This document shows positions 35,331 to 43,475 of a DNA stretch of 64,000 nucleotides, piece after piece. The notes beneath the pieces were generated by a model that saw only the letters and a program-made list of their open reading frames with translations, made no database searches and was not told where the DNA came from. The DNA lies in contig JADKID010000009.1 of NCBI GenBank assembly GCA_016721425.1, forward strand, positions 124,001-188,000, given 5' to 3'. Position 1 is the first letter of the stretch. Every line of letters starts with the position of its first letter. Source of the stretch: Bryobacterales bacterium. Its GTDB lineage: Bacteria; Acidobacteriota; Terriglobia; Bryobacterales; Bryobacteraceae. The translations under genes were made by a program, and so were the position numbers.

Positions 35331-36086
35331 TCAGGCCACCACGCACTCCACGCCATGGCGCTTGAGCATCTCGCGGTACTCCACGTCGAGGCCGGAATCG
35401 GTAACGATGATGTCCACGTCGGAGAGAGGCGCCACAGGCACGATGCGGTCCCGGCCGAATTTGGTGTGGTCCGCCACGATGATGACGCGTCGCGAAACCT
35501 TCAGCATCTTGCGCAGCGAATCGACGATCAGCGCATTGGAATCGCTCAAGCCCTTTTCGCTGATGCCGCCGATCCCCATGATCAGCGCGTCACCCGAAAC
35601 CGCCGCCAGCGTGTGCTCGCAGATCGGCCCCAATTGTACGCCCAGGCGGGGATAGAGATAGCCACCGGTGAGCGTGACGTCCACGTGCTTGCAGTCCCAG
35701 AACACCTGGGCGATGGGAATGGAATTCGTCACCACGTGGACGTTGCGGCTGAACAGATTGCGCGCCGCCTCTACGGCAGTGGAACCGCCACCCAGGATCA
35801 CGGTTTGGCCGTCCTCGACGAGCTTTGCCGCCGCGCGGCCGATGCGCATCTTCTCTTCGCGGCAGGACGTCGTGGCCTGACCGAAATCCAGCGTCTCATC
35901 GCCGGTCAGCAACGAGAGAGCCCCGCCGTGCACGCGCCGGATCAGCCCGTTCTGCTCCAGCAGATTCAGATCCCGCCGTACGGTGGCCTCGGACGCGTCA
36001 ACGAGTTGGCAGAGATCCTCCAGCGCTGCAAACTCCTGGTTCGAAAACAGATCGCGAAGTCTCTTGTGTCTCTCAACGGCTTTCAT
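35331..36086 (-). CDS. DeoR-family transcriptional regulator (second copy)
   Basis: A 251-residue regulator, same length and layout as the BMC-linked DeoR: HTH with ASEATVRRDLNLLEQNGLIRRVHGGAL, sensor domain with ILGGGSTAVEAARNLF, TNSIPIAQVF, LTGGYLYPRLGVQLGPICEH and ADHTKFGRDRI. GGAAAGG before the ATG at 36086 sets the start. It follows a sugar isomerase-like gene on the same strand. Paralogue of the BMC regulator; target unknown, but its position near the fucosidase suggests sugar metabolism. Confidence 0.9.
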   Translation of the reverse strand: MKAVERHKRLRDLFSNQEFAALEDLCQLVDASEATVRRDLNLLEQNGLIRRVHGGALSLLTGDETLDFGQATTSCREEKMRIGRAAAKLVEDGQTVILGGGSTAVEAARNLFSRNVHVVTNSIPIAQVFWDCKHVDVTLTGGYLYPRLGVQLGPICEHTLAAVSGDALIMGIGGISEKGLSDSNALIVDSLRKMLKVSRRVIIVADHTKFGRDRIVPVAPLSDVDIIVTDSGLDVEYREMLKRHGVECVVA

Positions 36087-36107
36087 CGAAACCTTTCCAA
36101 ACGAAAG
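36087..36107 (-). promoter_or_regulatory. TTTCG-type repeat upstream of the second deoR, possible autoregulatory site
   Basis: On the minus strand CTTTCGT and TTTCG flank GGAAAGG just before the ATG. TTTCG/TTTCGTTT repeats resemble operators of several DeoR-family regulators. It also overlaps the ribosome site. Weak inference. Confidence 0.25.
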
Positions 36108-36160
36108 GGCGATCCAGCACAACCGGCCGGACCGCCCCTTTGACTTCTAGCGCAACAGAA

Positions 36161-37003
36161 CTATCCGTGGAGCTTCTTGAAGTTCGCCAGGCACTTCTCG
36201 GCCACTTCGTAGGGAGGCAGATCGTAGCCTTCCTGCTCCACGAGGTAGAACTCAATGCCGCCCTTCTTCTCGGCTGCCTTGAAGATCTCTTTCCAGGGTG
36301 AAGCGCCGTCGCCGAGCAGTACCTTGTAGCCCTTTTCCTTCGAATAGTCCTTGCAGTGGATACAGTTGATGCGGCCGGGATTCAGCTTGATCCACTCCAC
36401 CGGATCCACGCCCGCTTCGATGGTTGTACCGATGTCGAGTTGCAGCATCACGTGCGTCGGGGTGCCCTTTGCCAGGATGTCCATCGGCCGCTGGCCGTCC
36501 ACCGGCTTCCATTCGGTGGCGTGATTGTGGAACCCGACCTTCAAGCCGGCGCTCTTCACCTTTTCGGCGGAAGAGGAAAGCGTCTCGGCGACCTTCTTCC
36601 AGCCATCGGCGCCCGTCACTCGCCCGGCGCTGGCCATCACGATGTACTTGCTGCCCAGAATGTTGTTCAGCTCGATCGCCTTGGAGATCTTCGCTTCGGT
36701 GAACGAATCCGAGCCGTTGTGCGTGGAGTAGCATTTGATCTTGAGATCGTCCATCAGCTTGCGCATTTCCTTGGCCTGGTCGATCGTCCAGGACATGTAC
36801 GGGCCGTAGAACTCGACGCCGTCGTAGCCCATCTTCGCGACAGCCTTCACGGGCTCAAAGATATTCTTGGCCATCTCGGTACGCACCGAGTAGAGTTCGA
36901 TACCAACAGGGATCTTCTTCTTGCCGAACACCGAAGGGGCCAGCGCGGCCGCTCCGGCCGCGGCGAAGAACGAGCGGCGGGAAAGGGAGGAATTCAGGCT
37001 CAT
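36161..37003 (-). CDS. Tat-exported sugar phosphate isomerase/epimerase-like TIM-barrel protein
   Basis: A 280-residue xylose isomerase-like (AP endonuclease 2 superfamily) protein. Twin-arginine signal LSRRSFFAAAGAAALAPSVFG at residues ~7-27. Barrel motifs: GIELYSVR, GYDGVEFYG, VGFHNHATEW (metal-binding His and Glu region), VMLQLDIGT and CIHCKDY. Secreted members of this group are abundant in Acidobacteria, Planctomycetes and Bacteroidetes; substrates are mostly unknown and probably sugar derivatives. Lies 74 bases upstream of the second deoR gene on the same strand. Confidence 0.8.
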   Translation of the reverse strand: MSLNSSLSRRSFFAAAGAAALAPSVFGKKKIPVGIELYSVRTEMAKNIFEPVKAVAKMGYDGVEFYGPYMSWTIDQAKEMRKLMDDLKIKCYSTHNGSDSFTEAKISKAIELNNILGSKYIVMASAGRVTGADGWKKVAETLSSSAEKVKSAGLKVGFHNHATEWKPVDGQRPMDILAKGTPTHVMLQLDIGTTIEAGVDPVEWIKLNPGRINCIHCKDYSKEKGYKVLLGDGASPWKEIFKAAEKKGGIEFYLVEQEGYDLPPYEVAEKCLANFKKLHG

Positions 37004-37080
37004 GATGAAATGAAGATATCACACGCTGAGTGCTGTCACGTTTCCAGCGGACCTGCATCTCCGAAATCGGAGCCCCTTGT

Positions 37081-39276
37081 ATGCCCAGTGATCTCAGCCG
37101 TCGCGACTGGATAAAAGCCATTCCCGCCACCGCGACAACGGCCATCGCCGCGCCCGCCACACCCGGACGCCACGCGGGCAAGCCCGCCCTCCAGATCGCC
37201 ACCAACTGCGAAATGTGCTTCTGGCGCTGCGGAGCGCTGGCCAAGATCCAGGACGGCCAGGTGACCCGCATCGAAGGCAACCCTTCCCACCCCCTGACCC
37301 AGGGCCGTTTGTGCGCCCGCGGCAACGCCGGGCATCAGACGCTCTACGATCCCGACCGGCTGAAAAGGCCGCAGATCCGCACCGGCGCCCGTGGCGAAGG
37401 CCGATTCCGCGACGTCTCCTGGACCGAGGCGCTGGACTTCCTGGCGGCGCGCCTGACTGAGCTCAAGCAGAAGCACGGTCCGGAGTCTGTCGCCTACCTG
37501 CCCCACGGCGTCAGTTCCGGCTTTTTCGGCACCCTGATGAAGGCATACGGAACGCCCAACTCAGCCGAGCCTGCCTTTGCCCAGTGCCGCGGCCCGCGCG
37601 AGGTCGGCTATGCCCTGACCTTCGGCCGCGGCGTGGGCTCGCCCGAACCGCTCGACCTCGCCGACGCCAGGTGCATCGTTCTCATCGGCTCCCATATCGG
37701 CGAAAACGTCTTCACCAGCCAGGTCACCCAATTCGCCGACGGCCTCGCTCGCGGAGCGAAGCTGATTGTCGTCGATCCCCGCTTCTCCACCGCCGCGGCT
37801 AAAGCCGATCACTGGCTGCCCATTCGTCCGGGCGCCGACATCGCGCTCCTTCTCGCCTGGATGCACGTCATCCTCAACGAAAACCTGGAAGACAAGGCCT
37901 ACCTCGCCGAGTACGCCAGCGGCCTGACCGAACTCCGCGCCCATCTCCGCGACTTCACCCCGGAGTGGGCCTCCCGGGAGACCGAACTCCCCGCCACCCA
38001 AATCCGCGAGACGGCCCGCCTCATGGCCGCAGCCAAGCCCGCCGTCGTCGTCCATCCCGGCCGGCACGTCACCTGGTACGGCGACGATACCCAACGCGCC
38101 CGCGCCATGGCCATCCTCACCGCACTGCTCGGCGCCTGGGGCCGCAAGGGCAGCATCCTGCTGCCCACCGCCATCCCCCGCGGCAGCTTCCAACTCCCGC
38201 CCTTCCCCCACTCTGCTCGCGGCCGCGCCGACGGAGCCGGCACCCGCTACCCCCTCGCCAGTGAAGAACTTGGTGTCACGAGCGGCCTCATCGACGCCAC
38301 GCTCACCGCTAGCCCCTATCCCATCAAGAGCTGGATCGTCTACGGCCAGAACGTCTTGGAGTCCATCCCGCAACGCGAGAAAACACTGGCGGCCATCAAT
38401 AAGCTCGAACTCCTCGTAGTTGTCGATATCTTACCCGTCGAGCAGACCCGTTACGCAGATCTCGTCCTTCCCGAATCCACCTACCTCGAACGTTACGACG
38501 CCCCCCACATCGTGGAGACCGCTCACCGCCCCTTCATCGCCATCCGCCAGCCCGCGGTTGCGCCCCAGCACGATAGCCGTCCCGGCTGGTGGATCGCGAA
38601 ACAGATGGCCACGCGCCTCGGGCTCGACGCCTGGTTCCCCTGGCAGACTCCCGATGAGCATCTCGCCAAGCTCATCGGGCCCATGGGCATCAGCCTCTCG
38701 GAGCTCAAAGCCCGCGGCGCCATGGCTTTCCCCGGCCGCCCCTACATCGAAGACCGCCTCCCCGCCGACGGCCCGCTCTTCCCCACCGAATCCGGCAGGA
38801 TCGAGTTGTTCTCCCAGACCCTGAAGGACCTCGGCCACGCCCCCATCCCCACCTACACGCCGCCTGCCGATCCGCCCCCCGGCTGGTTCCGCCTGGTCTA
38901 CGGCCGCGCCCCCGTGCACAGCTTCGCGCGCACCCAGAACAACGCGCTCCTGAACGGCCTCATGAACGAAAACGCCGTCTGGCTCAACGCCAAGGCCGCG
39001 CACGACCTCTCGATCCGCGACGGCGACCGTGTAACGCTGGAGAACTCCGACGGCCACACCAGCCTGCCCATCCTGGTGCGCACGACATCGGGCATCCGTC
39101 CCGATTGTGCCTATATGGCGCACGGCTTCGGCCAACTCGCCCCTGGCCTCCACCGCGCCAACAGCAAAGGAGCCTCCGACAACGCCCTGATCTCCCGGAT
39201 CGCCGTTGACCCCATCATGGGTAGCACGGGCATGCGCGTCAACTTCATCCGCGTCAAGCCGGAGGTCGTGAGCTAA
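37081..39276 (+). CDS. molybdopterin oxidoreductase catalytic subunit, polysulfide/thiosulfate-reductase-like
   Basis: A 731-residue Mo-bisPGD enzyme of the DMSO reductase superfamily. Tat signal at the N-terminus (LSRRDWIKA, residues 5-13). The [4Fe-4S] motif is Cys43-x2-Cys46-x3-Cys50-x27-Cys78. Cys169 (FAQCRGPREVG) aligns with the Mo-ligating Cys of PsrA/PhsA, separating it from Ser-ligated DMSO reductases. SGRIELFSQTL and a C-terminal molydopterin-dinucleotide-binding domain (VYGRAPVHSFARTQNN) are present. Predicted periplasmic. Start at 37081 gives the Tat leader and has CGGAG upstream. The ferredoxin gene follows 2 bases later. Substrate may be polysulfide, thiosulfate or tetrathionate; the adjacent sulfur-transporter genes favour a sulfur compound. 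Confidence 0.88.
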   Translation: MPSDLSRRDWIKAIPATATTAIAAPATPGRHAGKPALQIATNCEMCFWRCGALAKIQDGQVTRIEGNPSHPLTQGRLCARGNAGHQTLYDPDRLKRPQIRTGARGEGRFRDVSWTEALDFLAARLTELKQKHGPESVAYLPHGVSSGFFGTLMKAYGTPNSAEPAFAQCRGPREVGYALTFGRGVGSPEPLDLADARCIVLIGSHIGENVFTSQVTQFADGLARGAKLIVVDPRFSTAAAKADHWLPIRPGADIALLLAWMHVILNENLEDKAYLAEYASGLTELRAHLRDFTPEWASRETELPATQIRETARLMAAAKPAVVVHPGRHVTWYGDDTQRARAMAILTALLGAWGRKGSILLPTAIPRGSFQLPPFPHSARGRADGAGTRYPLASEELGVTSGLIDATLTASPYPIKSWIVYGQNVLESIPQREKTLAAINKLELLVVVDILPVEQTRYADLVLPESTYLERYDAPHIVETAHRPFIAIRQPAVAPQHDSRPGWWIAKQMATRLGLDAWFPWQTPDEHLAKLIGPMGISLSELKARGAMAFPGRPYIEDRLPADGPLFPTESGRIELFSQTLKDLGHAPIPTYTPPADPPPGWFRLVYGRAPVHSFARTQNNALLNGLMNENAVWLNAKAAHDLSIRDGDRVTLENSDGHTSLPILVRTTSGIRPDCAYMAHGFGQLAPGLHRANSKGASDNALISRIAVDPIMGSTGMRVNFIRVKPEVVS

Positions 39277-39278
39277 CC

Positions 39279-40010
39279 ATGGCACGCTACGCAATGGTCA
39301 CGGACCTGACGCGCTGTGTCGGCTGCCAGGCCTGCACCGCCGCCTGCAACGCCGAATGGAACGTACCGGCCGGCCAGGCCCGCACGCGGGTGCTGCCCAC
39401 GGGCGCCACCGGCACGTTTCCGAATCTACGCGCGGCCTTCTACGTCGCGCAGTGCAACCACTGTGACGAGCCGCCGTGCGTCAGGCCCTGTCCCTCCGGC
39501 GCCACCTTTCAGGCCGACAACGGCATCGTCAAAGTCGACCCCACTCTGTGCATCGGCTGCGGCTTCTGCGTGGATGCCTGCCCCTACGAGGCGCGCTATC
39601 TGAATCCGGAAACGAAGAGAGTGGACAAGTGCGATTTCTGCAGCGGCCGCCTGGAGAAGGGCCAGCAGCCTGCGTGCGTCACCACCTGCACGGCGCACGC
39701 CAAGTACTTCGGCGATTTGGAGGACACGGCCGGCCCGATCTTCCAACTGGTCTACGGCAAGTCCGCCAAACGGATCGAATCCGCCGATGTTGCAGTCGGC
39801 CCCAACGTTTACTACCTCGGCCGCCGCGACGAGGCGGCGCTGATCGCAGAGGTCTTCCCGCCGCGCCAGCCGCGCATGCCGGCGGCCGCCGAGTTCTGGA
39901 GCCGCCTCGTCAAACCGCTGGCGCTGACCATGGTGGGCGCCACTTTCCTCGGCCAGGCCATTGCCTTCTTCCACCAGTTGCAGACCGGAGAAAAGCACAG
40001 TGACGACTGA
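39279..40010 (+). CDS. four-cluster [4Fe-4S] electron-transfer subunit with C-terminal membrane anchor
   Basis: A 243-residue PsrB/PhsB/DmsB-type ferredoxin with 16 cluster Cys in four groups: CVGCQACTAAC (13-23), CNHCDEPPCVRPC, CIGCGFCVDAC and CDFC...ACVTTC. It carries electrons between the membrane cytochrome b and the Mo subunit. A C-terminal hydrophobic helix (~residues 210-235, VKPLALTMVGATFLGQAIAFF) is unusual for the family and may anchor it. Overlaps the cytochrome gene by 11 bases. Confidence 0.9.
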   Translation: MARYAMVTDLTRCVGCQACTAACNAEWNVPAGQARTRVLPTGATGTFPNLRAAFYVAQCNHCDEPPCVRPCPSGATFQADNGIVKVDPTLCIGCGFCVDACPYEARYLNPETKRVDKCDFCSGRLEKGQQPACVTTCTAHAKYFGDLEDTAGPIFQLVYGKSAKRIESADVAVGPNVYYLGRRDEAALIAEVFPPRQPRMPAAAEFWSRLVKPLALTMVGATFLGQAIAFFHQLQTGEKHSDD

Positions 40011-41274
40011 CGCACCCCTCAATTTCGAAGCGATGTCGCAGCGCATGATTAAAAAGCACCACGTTGCCATCATCCTGCTCCATTGGTTCAATGCGATCAC
40101 GTGGCTGATGGAACTCACCACCGGCGCGGCGCTGATCGTCTCTCCTAACTACCGATTCATGCCCGTATGGTTCGTCGAGATGATCACCGAGGTCTTCGGG
40201 TCGCGCGGCAATCTGCTCCGCTTCCACATTGCCGCCGGACTGTTGTGGGTGACTGTTTTCGCCGTCTACGGCATCTTCGGCTGGCGCACCTACCTGCACA
40301 GGGAGGTGCTGGAACGCGAGGTGGCGCTCGACCGCGACGACCTCCAATGGCTGCGCATTCGCGTCCTTTCCATTCTCGGGCGATCCAACGAACCCCTGCC
40401 CCCGCAGGGTGTCTACAACGCCGGACAGAAGATGTTTGCCTTGATGGTGTATGCAATGCTGCCCATTATCATGGTGACGGGCCTGATCATGGCGTTCCAC
40501 TGGGGCTCCGCCGCCGTGGTCGGCTGGGCAGTAGTGGTACACTTCGCCACCGTCGCCGTGGTGGTCAGCGGCCTCATGGTCCACGTCTACATGGGCGCGG
40601 TCTTCCCCGAAGAAAAGCCGGCGTTCTTCTCGATGCTCACCGGCATGGTCCCCGAACTGTTCGCATACAAACACCACCACAAATGGTGGCTTGAGGTAAA
40701 GGCAATGGAATCAACCCCGGCTCAGCCAGCCGCGCCAACGGAATCCACACTCTCGCGCTGGCTCCACATGAAAGAATACTGGCCCGCCTACTGGGCCGGT
40801 CTGGGCCTCGGCCTAACCCTACTGGCCACGTTCCTCATCATCGGCCAGGGGCTCGGCGCATCCGGCGGATTTACGCGCTACCTGGCCTTCACGCTGTCGT
40901 TGATCGCTCCGCAATATGCGGCCACACATCCCTACTGGGGTAACTACGTGCAGCCCGGACAACCGGTGTTGATGGATTTCCTCGTCTTCGAGCTCATCGG
41001 CGTGGTGATCGGCGGCTTTGTCTCCGGCTGGCTGGCCGGACGATTCAAGATCTCCACAGACCATGGTCCGCGCATCACACCGCGCACTCGCTGGGCCCTC
41101 GCTTTCGCCGGCGGAGCCATCTCCGGCGTGGGCGCCCGCATGGCCCGAGGCTGCACCTCCGGCCTCGCGCTCTCCGGTGGCGCAGTCCTCTCCGCTGGAG
41201 CCTTCGCGTTCATGCTCGCTGTCTTTGCCGCCGGCTTCCTCGGCGCCTACTTCCTGCGAAAGGTCTGGCTATGA
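40000..41274 (+). CDS. fusion: cytochrome b561-like membrane subunit + YeeE/YedE half-transporter
   Basis: A 424-residue protein. GTG 40000 is chosen (GGAGAAAA upstream); the frame is open 13 more codons. Residues ~12-235 form a four-helix diheme cytochrome b of the FdnI/PhsC type: His in KHHVAIILLHWFNAITW, LLRFHIAAGLLW, AMLPIIMVTGLIMAFH and VVHFATVAVVVSGLMVHVYMG. After an Ala/Pro linker (~240-260), residues ~265-424 form four or so helices of a YeeE/YedE (Sulf_transp) domain, with GARMARGCTSGLALSGGAVLSAGAF carrying the family's Cys-containing signature. The fusion tethers a putative sulfur-compound channel to the respiratory chain module. The separate second half follows in an ATGA overlap. 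Confidence 0.88.
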   Translation: MTTDAPLNFEAMSQRMIKKHHVAIILLHWFNAITWLMELTTGAALIVSPNYRFMPVWFVEMITEVFGSRGNLLRFHIAAGLLWVTVFAVYGIFGWRTYLHREVLEREVALDRDDLQWLRIRVLSILGRSNEPLPPQGVYNAGQKMFALMVYAMLPIIMVTGLIMAFHWGSAAVVGWAVVVHFATVAVVVSGLMVHVYMGAVFPEEKPAFFSMLTGMVPELFAYKHHHKWWLEVKAMESTPAQPAAPTESTLSRWLHMKEYWPAYWAGLGLGLTLLATFLIIGQGLGASGGFTRYLAFTLSLIAPQYAATHPYWGNYVQPGQPVLMDFLVFELIGVVIGGFVSGWLAGRFKISTDHGPRITPRTRWALAFAGGAISGVGARMARGCTSGLALSGGAVLSAGAFAFMLAVFAAGFLGAYFLRKVWL

Positions 41275-41876
41275 CCTCAATCTTCCCCCTCACTCTCTCC
41301 AACGGCGCCTTCATCACCGCGTCGCTGATCCTGGGCTTCTTCTTCGGATTCTTCCTCGAACGCGCCGGATTCTCGAGCGCCAAAAAGCTCACCGCGCAGT
41401 TCTACTTCCGCGATTGGGGCGTCCTGAAGGTGATGTTCAGCGCCATCGTCGTTGCCATGCTCGGCTTGGCCTGGGGCTCTCTGACCGGTGCCATCGACAT
41501 GGGCCAGGTCTATATCCCCGACGCCTATCTGTGGCCGCAGATCCTTGGCGGACTGCTGCTGGGCTCCGGCTTCATCCTCGGCGGTTACTGCCCCGGCACG
41601 TCGGTGGTGGCCGCAGCCACCGGCAAGCTCGACGGCCTGTTCTTCGTGCTGGGCATTTTCGCCGGCATTTTTGGCTATGGCATGATCGAGCCGGCCATTC
41701 ACCAATTCAACCTCTCCGGCTCGCTCGGCCCGCTCACCCTCCAGCAGTTGTTCCACACCTCTGCCGGAGTCGTCGCCTTCTGCGTCGCGGCTGTTGCCGT
41801 TGGCGCGTTCTGGGCCGCCGAGCAGAGCGAAGGCCCTTGGCAGCTTTTCAAGAAGACCTACGGACGCTCCGAATAG
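41271..41876 (+). CDS. YeeE/YedE-family half-transporter (sulfur-compound permease)
   Basis: A 201-residue protein with about five helices, matching the C-terminal half of YeeE/YedE: GFFFGFFLERAGFSSAKKLTAQFYF, LGSGFILGGYCPGTSVVAAATGK with its conserved Cys, and a final helix. The family includes the thiosulfate importer TsuA/YeeE. Here the two halves are on separate polypeptides, the first fused to cytochrome b. Likely forms a heterodimeric permease. Overlaps the fusion gene by four bases. Confidence 0.87.
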   Translation: MTSIFPLTLSNGAFITASLILGFFFGFFLERAGFSSAKKLTAQFYFRDWGVLKVMFSAIVVAMLGLAWGSLTGAIDMGQVYIPDAYLWPQILGGLLLGSGFILGGYCPGTSVVAAATGKLDGLFFVLGIFAGIFGYGMIEPAIHQFNLSGSLGPLTLQQLFHTSAGVVAFCVAAVAVGAFWAAEQSEGPWQLFKKTYGRSE

Positions 41877-41883
41877 CACCACT

Positions 41884-42540
41884 ATGAAACTCGAACTTCA
41901 CCTTGCAGGTAAATCCCTGGCCGCGGCTCTCGTACTGGCCAGCGGCGGAGTCCTCGCCCTCGCCTCCATGGCTGTCTCCGGAGGCGGCACTGCCCCGGCC
42001 AACACGCAGGCCATCGTCGAACAGATGGTCACGGAAAAGGACCACGTCCAGCCCACCGAACTGGCCCAGTGGATCCTGGAAAAGCGCGCCGATTACCAGC
42101 TCATCGATATCCGCGAGCCGTGGCAATTCGACGACTACCATATCCCTACCGCCATCAACATCCCTCTGACTGACCTTTTCGCCGATGCGGGCCTGGCCAG
42201 GCTGGAGCGGGCCAGGAAGATCGTCGTCTATGGCCTGGGCGCCGGGCACCCCGCCCAGGCTCAGTTGTTGCTCACGCTGAAGGGCTACCCGGCTCTTTCG
42301 CTCAAGGAAGGCATCACCGCCTGGTGGGATCAGGTGCTCACGCCGCAGAGCCTGCGCGGCGAAGCCGCCAACCCGGCCGGCTACCAGCAATCAAAAATAC
42401 TGCGAGAAAGATTCATGGGCGGCAGTTCCTCGCCGAAGAGTACAACAGGAGCAACAACGGCCCCGCCGCCGGCAACCCCTCCCGCGGGAGGCGGCACAAT
42501 GGCGCCCAAAAAGCTCAAGCTTGGCCGCGGCTGCTCATAA
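41884..42540 (+). CDS. membrane-tethered rhodanese-like protein lacking the catalytic Cys, with a penultimate C-terminal Cys
   Basis: A 218-residue protein. A signal anchor at residues ~9-32 (GKSLAAALVLASGGVLALAS) puts the rest in the periplasm. The rhodanese fold spans ~55-155: QLIDIREPWQFDDYHIPTAINIPL and KIVVYGLGAGHPAQAQLLL. The active-site loop normally reads VYCxxGxRS; here Gly replaces the Cys, so classical sulfurtransferase chemistry is lost. The only Cys in the protein is residue 217, in the final GRGCS, at the end of a ~50-residue Gly/Pro/Ser-rich flexible tail. A C-terminal arm Cys is how SoxY and DsrC carry sulfur. Last gene of the operon; a terminator follows. Confidence 0.8.
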   Translation: MKLELHLAGKSLAAALVLASGGVLALASMAVSGGGTAPANTQAIVEQMVTEKDHVQPTELAQWILEKRADYQLIDIREPWQFDDYHIPTAINIPLTDLFADAGLARLERARKIVVYGLGAGHPAQAQLLLTLKGYPALSLKEGITAWWDQVLTPQSLRGEAANPAGYQQSKILRERFMGGSSSPKSTTGATTAPPPATPPAGGGTMAPKKLKLGRGCS

Positions 42541-42571
42541 AACAAGTGCTCGGTCCGAACCTCCTCCATTT

Positions 42572-42606
42572 CCGGAGCGGTCTCCACCGCTCCGGCTTTC
42601 TTCTTT
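42572..42606 (+). terminator. rho-independent terminator of the sulfur operon
   Basis: Perfect 9-bp stem CCGGAGCGG (42572-42580) with CCGCTCCGG (42587-42595), 6-base loop, followed by the T-rich tail CTTTCTTCTTT. It lies 31 bases after the rhodanese-like stop. Confidence 0.8.
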
Positions 42607-42616
42607 ACAGCAACCC

Positions 42617-42645
42617 TTGCCGCTCCCGTCCCTTTTTCCTATATT
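42617..42645 (+). promoter_or_regulatory. sigma-70-like promoter giving a leaderless transcript
   Basis: -35 TTGCCG (42617-42622), 17-base spacer, -10 TATATT (42640-42645), then 6 bases to the ATG at 42652, so +1 should coincide with the A of the start codon. No Shine-Dalgarno is present. Confidence 0.55.
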
Positions 42646-42651
42646 GAACAA

Positions 42652-43380
42652 ATGAGCGGCTCGCTCCGGCCAGTGCGTCCTACCATCGCAGGCACCCAGA
42701 CACCGCCCTCTCCCCTCAGCCAAGCCGCCCCGCCCGTGGTCTTTCTCATCCTGCGGGACTCCCAGTGTTCCGATTGCGGCGCCGAACTGGAGCCGGGGTC
42801 TTTCCTCCGGATCGAGGCGGAACAGCCCCTTTGCCTGTCCTGCGCGCACCTCGACGATCTGGAGTACCTGCCCGCCGGCGACATCGCACTGACCCGCCGC
42901 ACCACCAAATACAGCCAGCGCATCGCCGTGGTCGTGCGCTTCAGCCGTTCGCGAGGACGCTATGAGCGGCAGGGCATTCTGGCCGAGACCTCTGCCGTAG
43001 AGAGAGCAGAGCGGGAGTGTTCCAAAGACGCAGCCGAACGAGCCGCCAACCGGACGGCCGGAGCCGCGCGGCGAAAAGTGCAGGACCGGACCTTGATCAC
43101 CCGGATGACCGAGCGGATCGGCGAGCTGTTCCCTGGTTGTCCACCCCCTGAGGCGAGCGCCATTGCCGCCCATACCGCGGTCCGCGGCAGCGGGAGGGTA
43201 GGCAGAACCGCCGCCGGCCGGCAGTTGGAGGAAGCGCCATTGACGGCCGCAGTCATCGCGGCGATCCGGCACAGACACACCCCCTATGATGCCCTGCTGG
43301 CATCTGGCCTGGACCGTTCAGACGCCCGGGAGCAGGTCTCCGGGCACGTCCACGCGATCCTGGCCTCCTGGAGGGGCTAG
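42652..43380 (+). CDS. DUF2293-domain protein
   Basis: A 242-residue protein. The N-terminal part has a Cys-pair zinc-ribbon-like element (CSDCGAE, then CLSCAHLDDLEYLPAGD). The middle (RRTTKYSQRIAVVVRFSRSRGRYERQGIL) and C-terminal helical region (LITRMTERIGELFPGCPPPEASAIAAH, ending VSGHVHAILASWRG) match DUF2293 proteins. Biochemical function unknown; the charged, zinc-binding look suggests nucleic-acid contact. Predicted leaderless. Confidence 0.75.
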   Translation: MSGSLRPVRPTIAGTQTPPSPLSQAAPPVVFLILRDSQCSDCGAELEPGSFLRIEAEQPLCLSCAHLDDLEYLPAGDIALTRRTTKYSQRIAVVVRFSRSRGRYERQGILAETSAVERAERECSKDAAERAANRTAGAARRKVQDRTLITRMTERIGELFPGCPPPEASAIAAHTAVRGSGRVGRTAAGRQLEEAPLTAAVIAAIRHRHTPYDALLASGLDRSDAREQVSGHVHAILASWRG

Positions 43381-43475
43381 TCGTCCGGCGGAGCCCGCAC
43401 TGAGATACCAGTATCCGAAACTCCGCCTCTAGGCCTCCCCCATCCCCTTTCTTTCCAAGATCTTCCCAACTTCGG

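Noticed and set aside
41884..42540. Rhodanese-like protein considered as a normal active sulfurtransferase
   Set aside because: The active-site loop has Gly where the catalytic Cys should be; the only Cys is at the C-terminus.
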